Shown in pieces: positions 1 to 11,892 of a DNA stretch of 64,000 nucleotides. The translations under genes and the position numbers were made by a program. Below the pieces are notes generated by a model. That model saw only the letters and a list, made by a program, of their open reading frames with translations, had not been told where the DNA came from and did no database searches. The DNA lies in contig CAJFCJ010000007.1 in assembly GCA_904063045.1 (NCBI GenBank), positions 2,115,404-2,179,403 of the forward strand, given 5' to 3'. Origin of the DNA: Dimorphilus gyrociliatus (taxonomy: Eukaryota > Annelida > Polychaeta > Dinophilidae). How positions within the stretch are numbered: the first letter of the stretch is position 1; every line of letters begins with the position of its first letter.

Positions 1-72
1 ATGGATTTAATGGGAAAATCCTCCCTTGCCGGACCCGGAGGAGTAGTCTCAAATCGTCAAAACGTGTCATGA
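1..72 (+). CDS. possible 3' end of a gene cut by the window edge
   Basis: From base 1 a frame runs 23 codons to a TGA at 70-72, ending with residues GGVVSNRQNVS. Codon choice and the relatively high GC suggest a coding tail, but the first base of the window is already inside it, so neither family nor exon start can be judged. The methionines at codons 1 and 4 need not be starts. It could also be chance. I recognise no domain. Confidence 0.3.
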   Translation: MDLMGKSSLAGPGGVVSNRQNVS

Positions 73-844
73 AGAACTTTAGATAGCAGAAAAGCTTAAA
101 AGTCAAATGTCAATTGCTTATTGTAAACATTTCACCTTTTTTCCTCTTTTCTGTTTAATCGAAAACAAACTTTATTTTTAATTTTATCAATTAATTAGTT
201 AATTAATTTAGATATACAAGAATGAATATTAATTAGATGATTTATGAATATACATATATTTTGGCAATTTAGAGTAAGATAATGTTTGACTGTTTGAAGT
301 TTATGTAAAATTTCTTCCATTTCTCGGTAAAGCAAGGTAGATGCCGTTACGTTAATAAACTTACAGAGCCATCTATATTAAACGAAGGATGAGGTTAAAA
401 AAGTGAGTGCATCTTTTCATCATCACCGATCGTTAGTGCAAACGAGCATAATTCTCTATTAGTTCCGTCTACCGAAAAAATATGCTCAATTGACGACTTA
501 ACGAGGCGTCTAGGCGTTTCCCTAGTAGACCAAAAAAGAAATCTCCGGCATTTTATTCGTATATAAGCATTTTTTTGGACGGAAAATAGGCCTAGTCGTA
601 GGAGAATAAACGGTCGCCGTTAGGCGATGACGTCAAAGCGTCTCTTTGCTCATTCGCAGTCTGAAAATGCTCTAAGTCTAAATCTCGTTTATGTCATTAA
701 ACGTGCAAAATAATCGGCGTTATATTCTTCAACAACTACTTTTTACTTCGACTCTTTCTACTATTTCTAATTCTTTTGTTACTTTTATTATTACTATTTT
801 TGCTATTAGAATTATTTTGCGAAGATAAGCAGAATCGTGACAGG
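73..844. other. intergenic stretch and promoter region of the calmodulin-like gene
   Basis: No convincing ORF is seen. The proximal 300 bases are clearly less AT-rich than the surroundings and hold a perfect CRE palindrome. A frame open from 776 begins at a TTG and encodes a leucine run; it is not used as the start because the first ATG is at 845. The bases just before that ATG read like a splice acceptor (gtgacag), so a 5' UTR intron is possible. Confidence 0.5.
628..635. promoter_or_regulatory. CRE/ATF palindrome TGACGTCA
   Basis: A perfect TGACGTCA lies 210 bases before the ATG of the calmodulin-like gene, in a GC-richer patch that looks like a promoter. CREB/ATF bZIP factors bind this sequence in animals; cAMP or calcium control of this gene is an inference. 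A second copy lies at 8440-8447, upstream of the gene at 9061. Confidence 0.4.
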
Positions 845-3800
845 ATGACGGCGTCTGACATTCAGAATCGAATATTAGAGATCGGAGAACGAATTAGGAA
901 TACTTATAATCACGCGTTTGCAAGATTAAAATTGGCCTTCAAAAGTGACCAGTTTAATAACGATTATTCTACTATAAAAGTCCTACCTGGATTTTTGCAT
1001 GGATTATACCCGTTTTTAAGCTTGGGATGTAATACTAATAGTCTCATTGCTATCAGTTCAGCAATGACGAATCCTTCCACATCACTGACCTTTGCTAGTT
1101 TGTTTGACGAAGAAACCGCCCAGAAGATTCATGGTAAGAACAGTTTTCATTCTTCGCAAGCAAGTCTTTTTTCCGTTTCAGTAGCTTTTCTTTTTTTGTT
1201 GTGCAAGTTTATCTTCTGTCTTACTAACTATTAGCAAACTTAATCACAAATCTTTTAAACAATTGATATACTTAAATCTCTTTTCATATTATTTTTGTTT
1301 CTTTTAACGGAAAGAGTTTATCATAAATGTCTGTCTAGTGAAAGCCAAAAATGAGCGTATTTTACTTAAGCGCCGAAGTTTGTCACGTTGAAAGCTATTA
1401 CTTCATTTAGTTGGCTTCAGAAATCCGAGAAATGAGTGGATGCTCCAGGCATGCACGACAGTGTTCCAGCTTTACTTTTTCGCCAAACTGGCGTGTTTTC
1501 TTTTCCCTCTCTCTCTCTCTCACCCTCTCTCTTCGTTTATTATGAACAGGGATACAATTAGATATAAAACAAAGCCACAAAGCTATTGAAAATATAAGCA
1601 AAAAGTATACAACGGTTATAAACATGTATGAAAGCGATACTAGGCGAGAGCAGAAACTGCTTCTATCAGCACGAAACGTGTTTCATTTCATTTTAAGTAA
1701 ACAATATAATTAAACTTGAACTTTACAATGTCTAATAGATATTTTAACGCTATTAGTCATTGTCATTTTCTGTTCAAGTCTTATTCAACTTATACCACAC
1801 TTGAATTAGAACGACTTTTCCAAATCAATTAGGCTAATTTGTTTTCACTTTTCCTTATAGAAAAGCTTTGCAGAAGTCGAGGGAAAAGCAATAATTTCTT
1901 TCTTGTCCCGAAGGGGAATCGCTTAATTCAGAATATATGTACAATTTGCAGAAAAAAAAAGAAGAAAGAGACTTAAATTTGACTACGTTATCTCTGTCTC
2001 TCCATCTCTCTGTCTCTTACTCCTTAGTAGTAGCAATTAACGTAGTCTTTACACATTTCAATTGCAATCACAAGTTTTAATATATTTTAATATAAAGAAA
2101 ATCATGAAAATCCAAAAAAAAAAAAATAGAAAAATAAACAAACCCTCGATTCTCTTTCGAATTAGGAAAAAGGCAGGAATTATACATTCTATAGAAAACT
2201 ATAACAAAGCGTATTGATTGACTAGAATGATATCAGGCAACGGACCATTTGGTTTTTTTCTTTTTTTTTTTGAAGGTATTGAAAATTTTAAACTTAAAGG
2301 AAAAAAAGGAACAAAAAAAAACAGATAGGAAAGAGAAAGGATGAAAAAAAGAAAAAAGAGTGAGAAAGAGAAAGAGAAGGATGAGAAAAATAAGAGAGAC
2401 AGTGGAAAAAGTATCTCTCGGAACTTTCCAATTGGAAGTCTTTAGCACAAAAAAAAAACAAAGATTGAATGTTTTTCCTTTTTTTTTTATATATTTTCCC
2501 TTTTTTCGTAATTTCTCACTATCAATACAACAATTTATAGAGTAAGAGATAAATAAGTGAATGTTTAGAGTGAGCATATCTTTTTACATAGAGTTTATGT
2601 ACTGTATGCTGTATTGAGATTGGAACTACTGTATATGTGTAATAGAACAAGTGCATTCTGTTTCTAGTACAGTTTTTGTTCTAAAAGAAATATCGGTAAA
2701 AGTAAAAAAAAAGGAAATTACTTTATTCTAATTAGTTATTGAATACACTCTTTATTCTTCTTAATGGGGAATATTTTAAATAATATTTATCAACCTCCAA
2801 GCCTACAATCCAAGGAAAAGACCCGCATTGAATAAATTGAAATAATTATCAAGGTGACATCGTTTTATATTCCTCTTAATAATAGATGTCAGAATCATAG
2901 TATATTTTGACACAATTTTCCTCTTTCGCTCATATTATGCTGCTCTTCCTTTTCCTTTATCATAAATTCAGAAAGGATAAGGATAATAGAAAAAATAAGG
3001 AATTTTTTATCATTACACTTTGCTTAATATACTTGTGTACTCAATTATTACATCTTCTCAATCAGGTGCATTTATAAAAATACTTTTCTTTGTAATTTTT
3101 TTTATTATTAAAAATGTCTATATTAAAAATATACATTGTATTAAAATTCTATATGTATATACTATATATATATATATATATTAGATATATTGAATTATTA
3201 CTATTCGTTCTTTTATTAGAATATTCAAATGAGATCCTTAAGAATTTGTATAAATTTGTTTACAATAAATCCTTATGATAATATTCTATAATTTAGAAAA
3301 TTATCTTATTACAAACTTTTCTCTTTCAAAGATATACTAAAATCATCTTTCGTGTATATGTTTCTTTTTTTATAAATAATACGCCAACAATCGTGCTTTA
3401 GAACAAACTATTCGTGATGTATGACTTTAATAGCTTGATCATGACCTCTGATTGAAGTTGTGTTTGTGAATAGATAAATATATGTACTTTTGTCACGCGC
3501 TATTTTATCATTTTTTCCGGTATTAAAGGATAAATAGCCAGTATGCGTTTGTGAAAAGTCCTCCCACTTTTTCCCCTTTGCTTATCCTGATTGACTGGAA
3601 AGGAAAGAGGCAGAGAAAAAGTATTCACGGATTCTAGTCAGCGTCAAATAGCAATTTATTGTTCTTGATCAGACGGTAATTTTACTACTGGCCCTAGTTT
3701 TTTACTGACTGCGAAATGAGAAAGTCTATTCGATAAAAGTAGAAAGGGCTCTTATTAAACTAGTTTTCATTCCACATCAGGAATTTCCTTGAAGAAGCGT

Positions 3801-5446
3801 TAACGAGAGAGAGAGAGAGAGAGAAGCATAGGGAGTGGGCAAGATTTTTAGATGATGCATGAGAAAGCTTCTCCTCCTACTATCCAATTTTTCTTTCACT
3901 AGTAATTCTCAAATCGTATTTCCATCTGAATTTTGCATTTATGTTGCTTCTCTAAGCCTTAAGTAAACGTCTCACTATATCACAAAAGAATTTAGCATGA
4001 TGTTAAGCTAAAATCCTGTAAACACGCATGATAATATATCATGTGTATTAAATATCGATTTCTATTGGATTACATAGATGCATATTTAAGTTGAAAGTCC
4101 CCGATGCAGTATTAAGCAGCAAAGAGGGCGATTTCGTCAATTCTCTTTAAATAATTCAAAGTAAAAGGAGAATAGTTGCGCAAGTATTAAAAAAAAAAAG
4201 ATAAGGAAAGAATGATAAATAAAGCCAATTTATCCTTATACGAGTTCTAATGGTACTATACCATAGCCCCTCTTATAATACATGATGAACTTTAACCTTG
4301 ATTAAGTTCTAGCCTCCTTACTTATGCATAATCATGATAAAATCTCTATACTCTATACGTAAATTTAGTAAAATATACACAAAATAATCTTTTACATCAG
4401 ATTCTCATTTAATTAACTTTGATTTCTCAAAAGATTTATCAGAAACACTTTGACTGATCTATTTTTAAATGAAATATATTGCAAATTACTCATAAACTTT
4501 ACCTGGTCGTTTGACATTTTGCATATGACCATCAAGTTTTTCTTATTTCCTATAGACAAAACATAAAAATGCGGATATTAAGAATATGGTAAACCTAATC
4601 TTGATAATAGGCAATATTAGGTTTGTAAATAATGACGCTTCTGTGTGTAGAAAGTTCCGAGGATTGTTTGTCTTATAGTTTGTCTCCTTTGTATTTAAAA
4701 TACATATGATGTAAGAAAGAAACGTTGAACGTGAACTTTTAGATATCTCCGGGGGTTAATTTTTGCTTTTTATATAGGCAAGGTTGTAATGTCAAATGTT
4801 ACTGGTTTAGTTCTTTCTTGTCCTTTCATGTGTTTTTTTGCATGCTAAAGTCCATATTGGTCTAAGTTAATTTGCACTAACGGAAAATAAGTCGTGAATA
4901 AACAAGTTCTAACCGCGAAATTTTAATGGTAACAAGCTTTAAGACACATTAAAATCTTTATAGCGCTTTATTATCCAAGTCTATCTGTTAATTTCCCAAT
5001 AAATCTTCCTTATGGTGTTTCTTATTTTGACAGGCTTCAAAGAGGCATTTAGTCTATACGATAAAGACGGTGATGGTGCGATAAGTTCAAAAGAATTGGT
5101 GACTGTTATGCGAAGTTTAGGTTTAAATCCAACAGAGAATGATATACTTGAGATTATTGCCGAATTCGATTTAGACGGAAGTGGGCAGATAGAATTACCT
5201 GAATTTATCAATATGATGCTGAAATATACTCAAATGGACGATGAAAATGAAATACGCGAAATATTTAGGGTGTTCGATCGAAATGGCGACGGCTATATTT
5301 CCGCTGAAGAATTACGACATACAGTTATTAATATGGGTTCAAACATGACAGAGTCTGAGGTAGAAGAAATGTTTGAAACGGCAGATATAAATGGTGACGG
5401 ACGGATTAGCTTTAGTGAATTCGTCAGGATGCTACTCTCATCTTAA
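845..5446 (+). CDS. calmodulin-like EF-hand protein with long N-terminal extension
   Basis: Two exons, 845-1133 and 5034-5446, join in phase 1 (a split G|GC glycine codon) to give 233 residues. The last 137 residues are calmodulin-like, with four EF-hand loops that all keep acidic ligands at positions 1, 3 and 12 (DKDGDG, DLDGSG, DRNGDG, DINGDG), so four calcium sites are expected. Exon 2 begins just before FKEAF, which as I recall is where animal calmodulin genes carry a phase-1 intron; this supports the join. Exon 1 ends in residues resembling the calmodulin N-terminus (DEETAQ beside TEEQIA) but adds about 85 residues of no known domain. The intron is 3.9 kb, long for this window. The ATG at 845 is the first in frame. 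The EF-hand part is secure; use of exon 1 is the less certain part. Confidence 0.72.
1134..5033 (+). other. 3.9 kb intron of the calmodulin-like gene
   Basis: It starts GTAAGAA and ends TTTGACAG. It is AT-rich, with CT runs near 1506-1535, poly(A) and poly(T) runs, a TA run near 3163-3181 and a GA run near 3808-3824. No further exon or nested gene was recognised. Confidence 0.55.
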
Positions 5447-7801
5447 AGCACGACAGAACTTTTAAAAGTGATTTTAAAAGGAGACAAAAATGGCAAGCAG
5501 TCGGCTTGAGGCGCCTCATTATAGGGACAAAGACTTTGTAGAAAGTTTTCTCTTCAAATCTTCATACCTTAAATCTCATGCTGGTTTTATGTTAACTTTA
5601 AAGAAACGAAGATCGCCCAAAGGTCGTTGACGCTTTTGCCAAAGGATGGTTGCTATTCCTTTCATTTCTTTATACATACATATATCTCTTTTATTTGTTT
5701 ACGCCTACCTCTGTTTTATATTTAAAGTTTTATTTCCATCAAATTTCTACATAATTGTTTATCTTATGTCTGTCTTTTTCTATCTCCTCTTCCCTGTTGG
5801 CAAAATATTTATAAATTTTGTTGATAAATCTATGCAGACAGTTGTAATAGAAATGAAAAAACAAACAAACAAACAAACAAACAAAACAAACATACAAATA
5901 ACAAGCGGTTTTCCTATAAAAGTCTTTAGTCAAAGGCATAGTATAGGATGTGGAAGTTGTAGGATATTGCGATTCACTCAACCAAAACTCAATTTAACTT
6001 TCCTTTCTGGTTATTCAATTAATTGCATTTGTTCCAATCAAAGTGGTGTTTATAATATTGACGATAAAAAATTCATTTCAATTTATTCTTCCTTCCTGTC
6101 TTTTTTTTTATTTTTTTACAGTTTCATTCACCACAATGTCTCTTTTATTTTCATTGAGATATTTAACGGTTTGCATTCAAAAAGGCAATTACTCAATCTA
6201 TTATATTTAATTATGTTACTGGAATAATAATCCATATTTGTAATACATTATAATAATACATAGATCGACACTATAAAATTTTATTAAGGCTTCTTTTTTG
6301 TTTTTTATTTGCTAACCACCTGACATACTATATCCGTCTATTCTCCACCTACCAGCCTTACTAGCGTCACCATCAATTAAGCGTTTCTTTTTATCTATCA
6401 TATGTACTTAATGTAAACGCTGTTTTCTTTGATACTGATAATACAGAATTATTCGGTAAATGAACCTCCTGCGTGACGTCTTCCAATATACAAAGGGATG
6501 TTTGTCCAACAAAAAGTTAATTAACATTTTGTTAAATAAGAGAAAAGATGGATTTTATCCTTTTAAAAGGTTAATAAATTCTGTTTCGGATTTTCTAAAC
6601 CTATCAAATTTTTTCTTGGAATGTATTTTCCAACTTTTCATTGTCATCATCAAAGAGCAAAAGTAATCTTAATTCCGAAAGGAGGAAGGGAAGAAGGAAG
6701 GGGGATTCGAGGGAAAAAGAAAAGTAATGCTAAGAAGACTAGTTAGTGGAGATATGATAGAGGGAGGATGAGGAGAATGAGGAGAAGGAGAAGGAGATAA
6801 AGAGAAAAAAAAAGAGAGAGAGAGAGTTAAAAAGAAAGAATTTCATCTATCTTATATACCTTTATCGTTTTACAACGGAAAATAATACCACTTTCTTTTT
6901 TCCCTTTTTATTATAATTGCATTATTAATTAATTTTTTTCCTTAAAGAAATTTAGTTATTATAAAATAAAATAAAAAAAAAAAACTATGTACTTAAGAGA
7001 ATCCAATACCTTTGATCTTCCTCTAAAAATAGCTTTATGACTCTTCTCACATTGAACAAAATTTGGACAGTAATTTAAGCTGTATTTGTACTTTTATATA
7101 GATATATATATATATTAATTTATGAATTATTAATAATTCTTTAGTGCAAAGTAGATGTTTTTTTTTAAAAAAAAAAAAATAAATAAGTTTCGTTCCTTTT
7201 TTTTATTTACTTGCCTATTGATTCTATGACTAAGAAGAAGTTATTCGTTTTATGCATTATCTGTCTAATGTACAAGTAAGTTATATTGATTTCAATACGG
7301 TGAATGTCACTCAAAAGGAATCAATATAACATCTAAGGGCAAACACCTGCGCTTCTGCATAAAGCGATGGTTGTTTATTTATTATTTATAAGTTGTCTGA
7401 TTAAGTTTGCCTAGAAACGTTTGTAATTTCAGTGAGTTATATTGTCAGGTTAGGATCTAACTACGATATGAGATTTTTTGTTAGAGGATTTAAATTCTAT
7501 TGTATGATGACGCTTTTAAAGTCACGTTCCGTCGTGCCATTTAGGAAAGTGGACATGTAAACTTCTTTGCTAAGTGCGTGAAATCTCGCTGTGAAATATT
7601 TTTTTCCGTCCCTTGATACGATATCTTAAATTATTCTACGAACGCAGTGCTTTCATTTATCCTAGAAACCAGACAACTTCAATGACACATCAAACTAATC
7701 GAATAAAAACGTTAATAATCAAAACAGAAAATTACATTATCAGTATTTTATTGAGTAAGAAGATATGATATGTCTTGGAATTAGAACTAGTACTTTCTCT
7801 C

Positions 7802-7842
<41 letters not shown>

Positions 7843-9060
7843 TGTATAAATACAGCATACAGTCTTTTAATATCGAGATCTATTGAGCTGCTTTAGAAGG
7901 AGCTAAAAACGAAATATTAAAATCATCTATTAATACATTTTCCAAACCAAGACGTCAATAACAATCTACTTTTTTGGCTAATGAATTAGATTTTCAAAGA
8001 GAGCCAGAGAGCAACTGAAAATAGTGACAGAGAGAAACGTATCTGAGAGGTTGTTTACTTTCACTTTATATCTTTGATATAGATGTTTAGCAACGCTTAA
8101 TAGAGTTACAAGAACGATTGCTGTTTTCATTATATAAAAGGATGTAGCTTAAGTAAAAAGATAAGTTTTGTCTTACAAACGACCTTGAAGTTCGTTTGCA
8201 CCGCAAAGACTTTACAACATACCTATTTCTTCGTAAAAGTGGCTAGGTGACACCTATCGGATAAACAGGATGGAATTTTCTGAATTATTTATCTATCTAT
8301 TACTCCTATTATTACATGACTATACTTATATTTGAATATTTTTTCAACAAAGATAGAGGATAAATAGTTTCCTCCTATTTGAATTTCTTCATCTCACATA
8401 GTTAATAATTTCATTCCTAAGCTTTCTTAATTTCAATGATGACGTCATTAAGAACAAAAAAAAAACACTTATATTGTGATATCATGATTTCATTAACATG
8501 TTAAATATATTGATATTACATAATATAGAAGAAGAAAAAAGATAAGCAAAGCTGCTTTTGTCCATCTCTTACGTCTATTATTTATAGACTTTCTTATATT
8601 CTTTTATACTTGTATAGTTATTATATAATTAATTTTATTTAATGCTTTTATGTCTCTTCTTCAAAAACTAAACGTAACAGAATACAAAAGGATATAATAA
8701 TGTTTTACAATTTAGAAAGAAACTTATTTTATTTGTTGTTCTTTTATGATTAATCTATTTTTTCTTTTACTATTTATACTTCTGTAATAACTCTATATAT
8801 TTCTTTAATCATAGTTTCTGTGTATCTGATTTACTTAGAATATTATTTTAATGATCAAAATCATCAAAGCTTATGTTTCTCTTCATTCAAAACTAGAAAT
8901 GACTTCCCCCTCTTAGATGGCGCCACCGTATAGAAACTCTATATAGAAATATAACTACCTGGTTATTTATAATTTTTGACTACAAATTTTTAGCCTCTTA
9001 TTGCGCAGTATTTGGCAATAGATTAAATAAAATGAGTTGAATCGAATAAAGACAAGAAAT
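5447..9060. other. 3.6 kb gene-poor stretch
   Basis: It contains the unmarked 3' UTR of the calmodulin-like gene, A/T homopolymers, a purine-rich GA patch near 6680-6830, a CTGT/CT microsatellite near 7796-7842 and a CRE palindrome at 8440-8447. ORFs of 60-190 codons here are low-complexity F/L/I/K strings with no homology I recognise. Near 8914 a TAGATGGCGCC motif precedes the next gene. Confidence 0.5.
7796..7842. repeat. CTGT/CT microsatellite
   Basis: A CT tract is interrupted by four CTGT units and then runs as pure CT for about 25 bases. It lies in non-coding DNA. Confidence 0.85.
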
Positions 9061-10229
9061 ATGGCAACAAAATTGAATGTCATAAGAAAATTACTCTTCT
9101 CGTGTCAGAAGACGTTATTTTCTAAAATCATCAAAAATGCTGGACGACCTCAATTCATTCAAAAATCAAGATTGATAAAGCAGCAAACCCCTCTAACTAA
9201 AAGACCTTGGTTAGAATTTTCGAACCGCCAATCGCAGTTATCAAAACTAACTAAAATTGGCAATGCCCCAGGTTTGTTACTGGGGTTTGGACTCGTCTAC
9301 CTTCAAAACAATGATGTAATATTTATAAAAAATTGTTTCTTTAAGCATTTTAACACTAGTTATCTTTTATATATATATATATATATTTAACAGCTTGAGC
9401 ATGAAAATTTCATTGGTTCTCTTCACAATAAATTTTTCATAAGGGAAGCAGTTGATAATTTTCTAAATCATCAATCCGAAGATGAAGCCGAGCTTTCAGA
9501 ACAATCAATGAGTAGCGTCGAATGCAAAAGTACAACTTCCTTCCAGTCGGAAGGTAATTTGACAGTATTTCTATGAAATTTCATCAATAATACTTTCAAT
9601 AAATTATAGATAACAAAGAGAATAGTGACGAAATGCAGAAATTTTTCAAGGACTCTTCATTCCTGGAAGAAGTAACGAAAGAGAATGTTTCGAAAACAGA
9701 TAATGGTAAATTACTATTACTTTTACTAGTTTTACTTCTCCTTTTATTAATTAAATTGAAAATAATCAAGTGTTTATTTGCGTCAAAAGAGAAACAATCA
9801 GGAAGCGAAAATGACTGGAGTCTCCTCGACGACATAGTTAATAGTTTATGTGAAGAGACTCAATCACTACTTACAGACGTTCGCAGAGATTACGAAGTTG
9901 TTTCTCATGTTTCTTCGGCACAGCAAGAAACTAATAAAAATGATAAAGGAGACAACTCCCTCATCAATTCGAATTTTCGTCAAATTCAATCTTTCAATTT
10001 GAGTAGCGATATGTGCCACGATACTATTTCGTTTAAACCTATGGAAGAAGAATTTTGGTCATTGCTGAATTATTTTCTTGAAAATGATCCTGATTTCATA
10101 CTAAAAGATCAGGGTTTGTAAACATGAACAAGATGTAACTTAATCTAAAATTTAACTGCTTTTTTTTTCCAATATATTTTTATAGTCTTCCTGGAAAAAC
10201 TTCAATCCTACTTTGATATATCAACATAA
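9061..10229 (+). CDS. unrecognised protein with a presequence-like N-terminus
   Basis: Five exons (9061-9315, 9394-9553, 9610-9705, 9790-10113, 10186-10229) join in phase to 292 residues. The first 60 residues are rich in K/R and free of acidic residues, like a mitochondrial presequence, and are followed by a short hydrophobic GLLLGFGLVYL. The rest is acidic and serine-rich, probably mostly disordered, with a helical C-terminus (FWSLLNYFLEN, then FLEKLQSYF). The third intron (9706-9789) has no stop and is a multiple of three: if retained it adds a leucine/valine/isoleucine run that looks like a membrane segment. The last exon was chosen because G|TC restores the frame past an intronic TAA. 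AATAAA signals follow near 10280. The gene converges on INO80B. No family recognised; mitochondrial location is inferred. Confidence 0.7.
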
Positions 10230-10497
10230 AAGTCCAACGGAAGGAGAAAGTTGATAATTACTATTGAATATTATGTTTCTAATAAAAACAATAAAGATGC
10301 ATATTATATACATATGCTTTTGAGTATCGTATTAATTATATATACAGAACTGTATATAGTTTATATAGTATGTACACGTATACAGTATATATGATGTAAG
10401 GAATAAACAGAGAACGTTTATATTACAAATGAAACATTTTACCTATAAACTCTTCTTTTACATTAGAATATAAAATGTTTTTAAGAAAATAACAAAT

Positions 10498-11577
10498 CTA
10501 AGACTTGCAATTCTTTTTGTAACAAACTAAGCTACACAGAGATTTTCCCGTTTTGGAACAGGAATATTTTCTTTTGTTCGAACAACCAGGCATATCACAT
10601 AGTCTTTGAATCGGTACTTGCTCGATTTTTTTCTTTGGTAAATAAGGACTTTCCATTGAAGGTGGAAACGTTATACATATAGCTTCTGTGGTATATTTTA
10701 CTTTGACGCTGTCTTTCATATTCTTTTTAGTGTGTTTCGTTCGATTGCTTCTTTTCGTGTCTTGTTTTTTTAAAAGTCTTTCTATCGTATCTTTTTTCTC
10801 TTTTTCTCTCTTTTTCAGAGCTTGTTCTCTCCTTTTTTGAGCTCTTCTCTGTCGCTGTTCAGCAGTCATGTTTTTACCTGTTGACTTAGTTACTATGCTG
10901 GGAACTTCCGGTTCAAAAGCAAAATCATCTTTAGTCAACATAGACCTCTGCCTGGCCGTCATTAATGAGACATCCTTTTCCTTCTTTACTCGCCCAGTAT
11001 CGTCTAGTTCTCCTTTTTCGAGAGCATCTAGCCATTCTTTTTCTTCATCAGACGTTTCGTCTCCAGCCTTCTTTGTTCTAAACGTATCATCTTTTCCCAA
11101 TTTTCTTTTAAGAGACGAACGATTCGATTCGGACGAATTTGAAGCGGCTGCAATAAATGAAAAAGTTTAAAGATAAAGTCAGCAAAATCCTAAAGAGACT
11201 AAACCGAGGCTATTAAACTTTTACATATCGCCTTTAATGAAAAAATAATGTATCAATTTAGCAAATTAGGCCATGTATCTATTTAAAATAGTCATTATTA
11301 TTAAACAGAAAAGATTATTCCGTTATATTTTTTTAATTTTAAAACAATTCTTAGAATAAAACAAATGATCAATTGATAACTGAATAGAAATTATATAATT
11401 TTTTAAACATTTATCCTAATTCTTTAACAAATATGAAAAGGAGGTAAAACCTTTTTCCTTAGAAGATGGTGATTGCTCCAATTTTACCTTTACTTTCAGC
11501 TTCTTCTCTTTTTCCGCCTATTTGACGAATATTTTGTCATAGTTGTTATACAGAGTGTATTAACTTAAACTTACCAT
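10498..11577 (-). CDS. INO80B: INO80 complex subunit B (PAPA-1 and HIT zinc finger)
   Basis: Three exons on the minus strand (11577-11575, 11517-11451, 11147-10498) give 239 residues. The first coding exon holds only the ATG, followed by a GTAAGT donor. The N-terminal KLKVKVKL run matches the INO80B lysine/leucine motif, the middle has the PAPA-1-like region (EKEWLDALEKGELDD, then LMTARQRSML and a basic helix), and the C-terminus is a HIT-type zinc finger with paired cysteines (CDMPGC, YSCSKTGKSLCSLVCY). In other animals this subunit belongs to the INO80 chromatin remodeller, which slides nucleosomes and exchanges H2A.Z in the nucleus. The human protein is longer, so this is a shorter version. 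It is head to head with TOE1, 315 bases apart, suggesting a shared promoter. Confidence 0.93.
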
Positions 11578-11892
11578 TTGATTTCAGAGTATTAAATATT
11601 CGATTATTACAACAAAACAAGGATAGGAGCAGACGATTAATTTGGAAATCTACGAAAAATATTACTTGAAATACCAGTTTTGTTTTTCGACATGATTTCT
11701 TTTCCAAATCTCCTTTAGAACTTTAATTTGATTTTTCTGTTTGTAGATCTTATAAATTTGATAAATTTATTATCATTAAATGAGAAAAATAGATAACGAA
11801 AGTTTTGAGCATTATCCATCCTCTCTTGCTTATTAGGAAGATTTTTAGAAAGTTCAAAATTCGTGAGAGCGATAAAAAAGATAATCGGACCT
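11578..11892. promoter_or_regulatory. shared region between INO80B and TOE1 start codons
   Basis: These 315 AT-rich bases separate two start codons that point away from each other, so they must hold both 5' UTRs and both promoters. I see no CpG cluster or clear TATA box. Confidence 0.5.

Noticed and set aside
776-844. Leucine-rich N-terminal extension resembling a signal peptide before the calmodulin-like gene
   Set aside because: The frame opens at a TTG, not an ATG; the first ATG is at 845 and the leucine run is a pyrimidine-rich leader.
5646-6227. 193-codon open frame downstream of the calmodulin-like gene
   Set aside because: Composition is F/I/Y/S-rich, as expected from AT-rich DNA, with no homology or splice signals; it lies in the likely 3' UTR and beyond.
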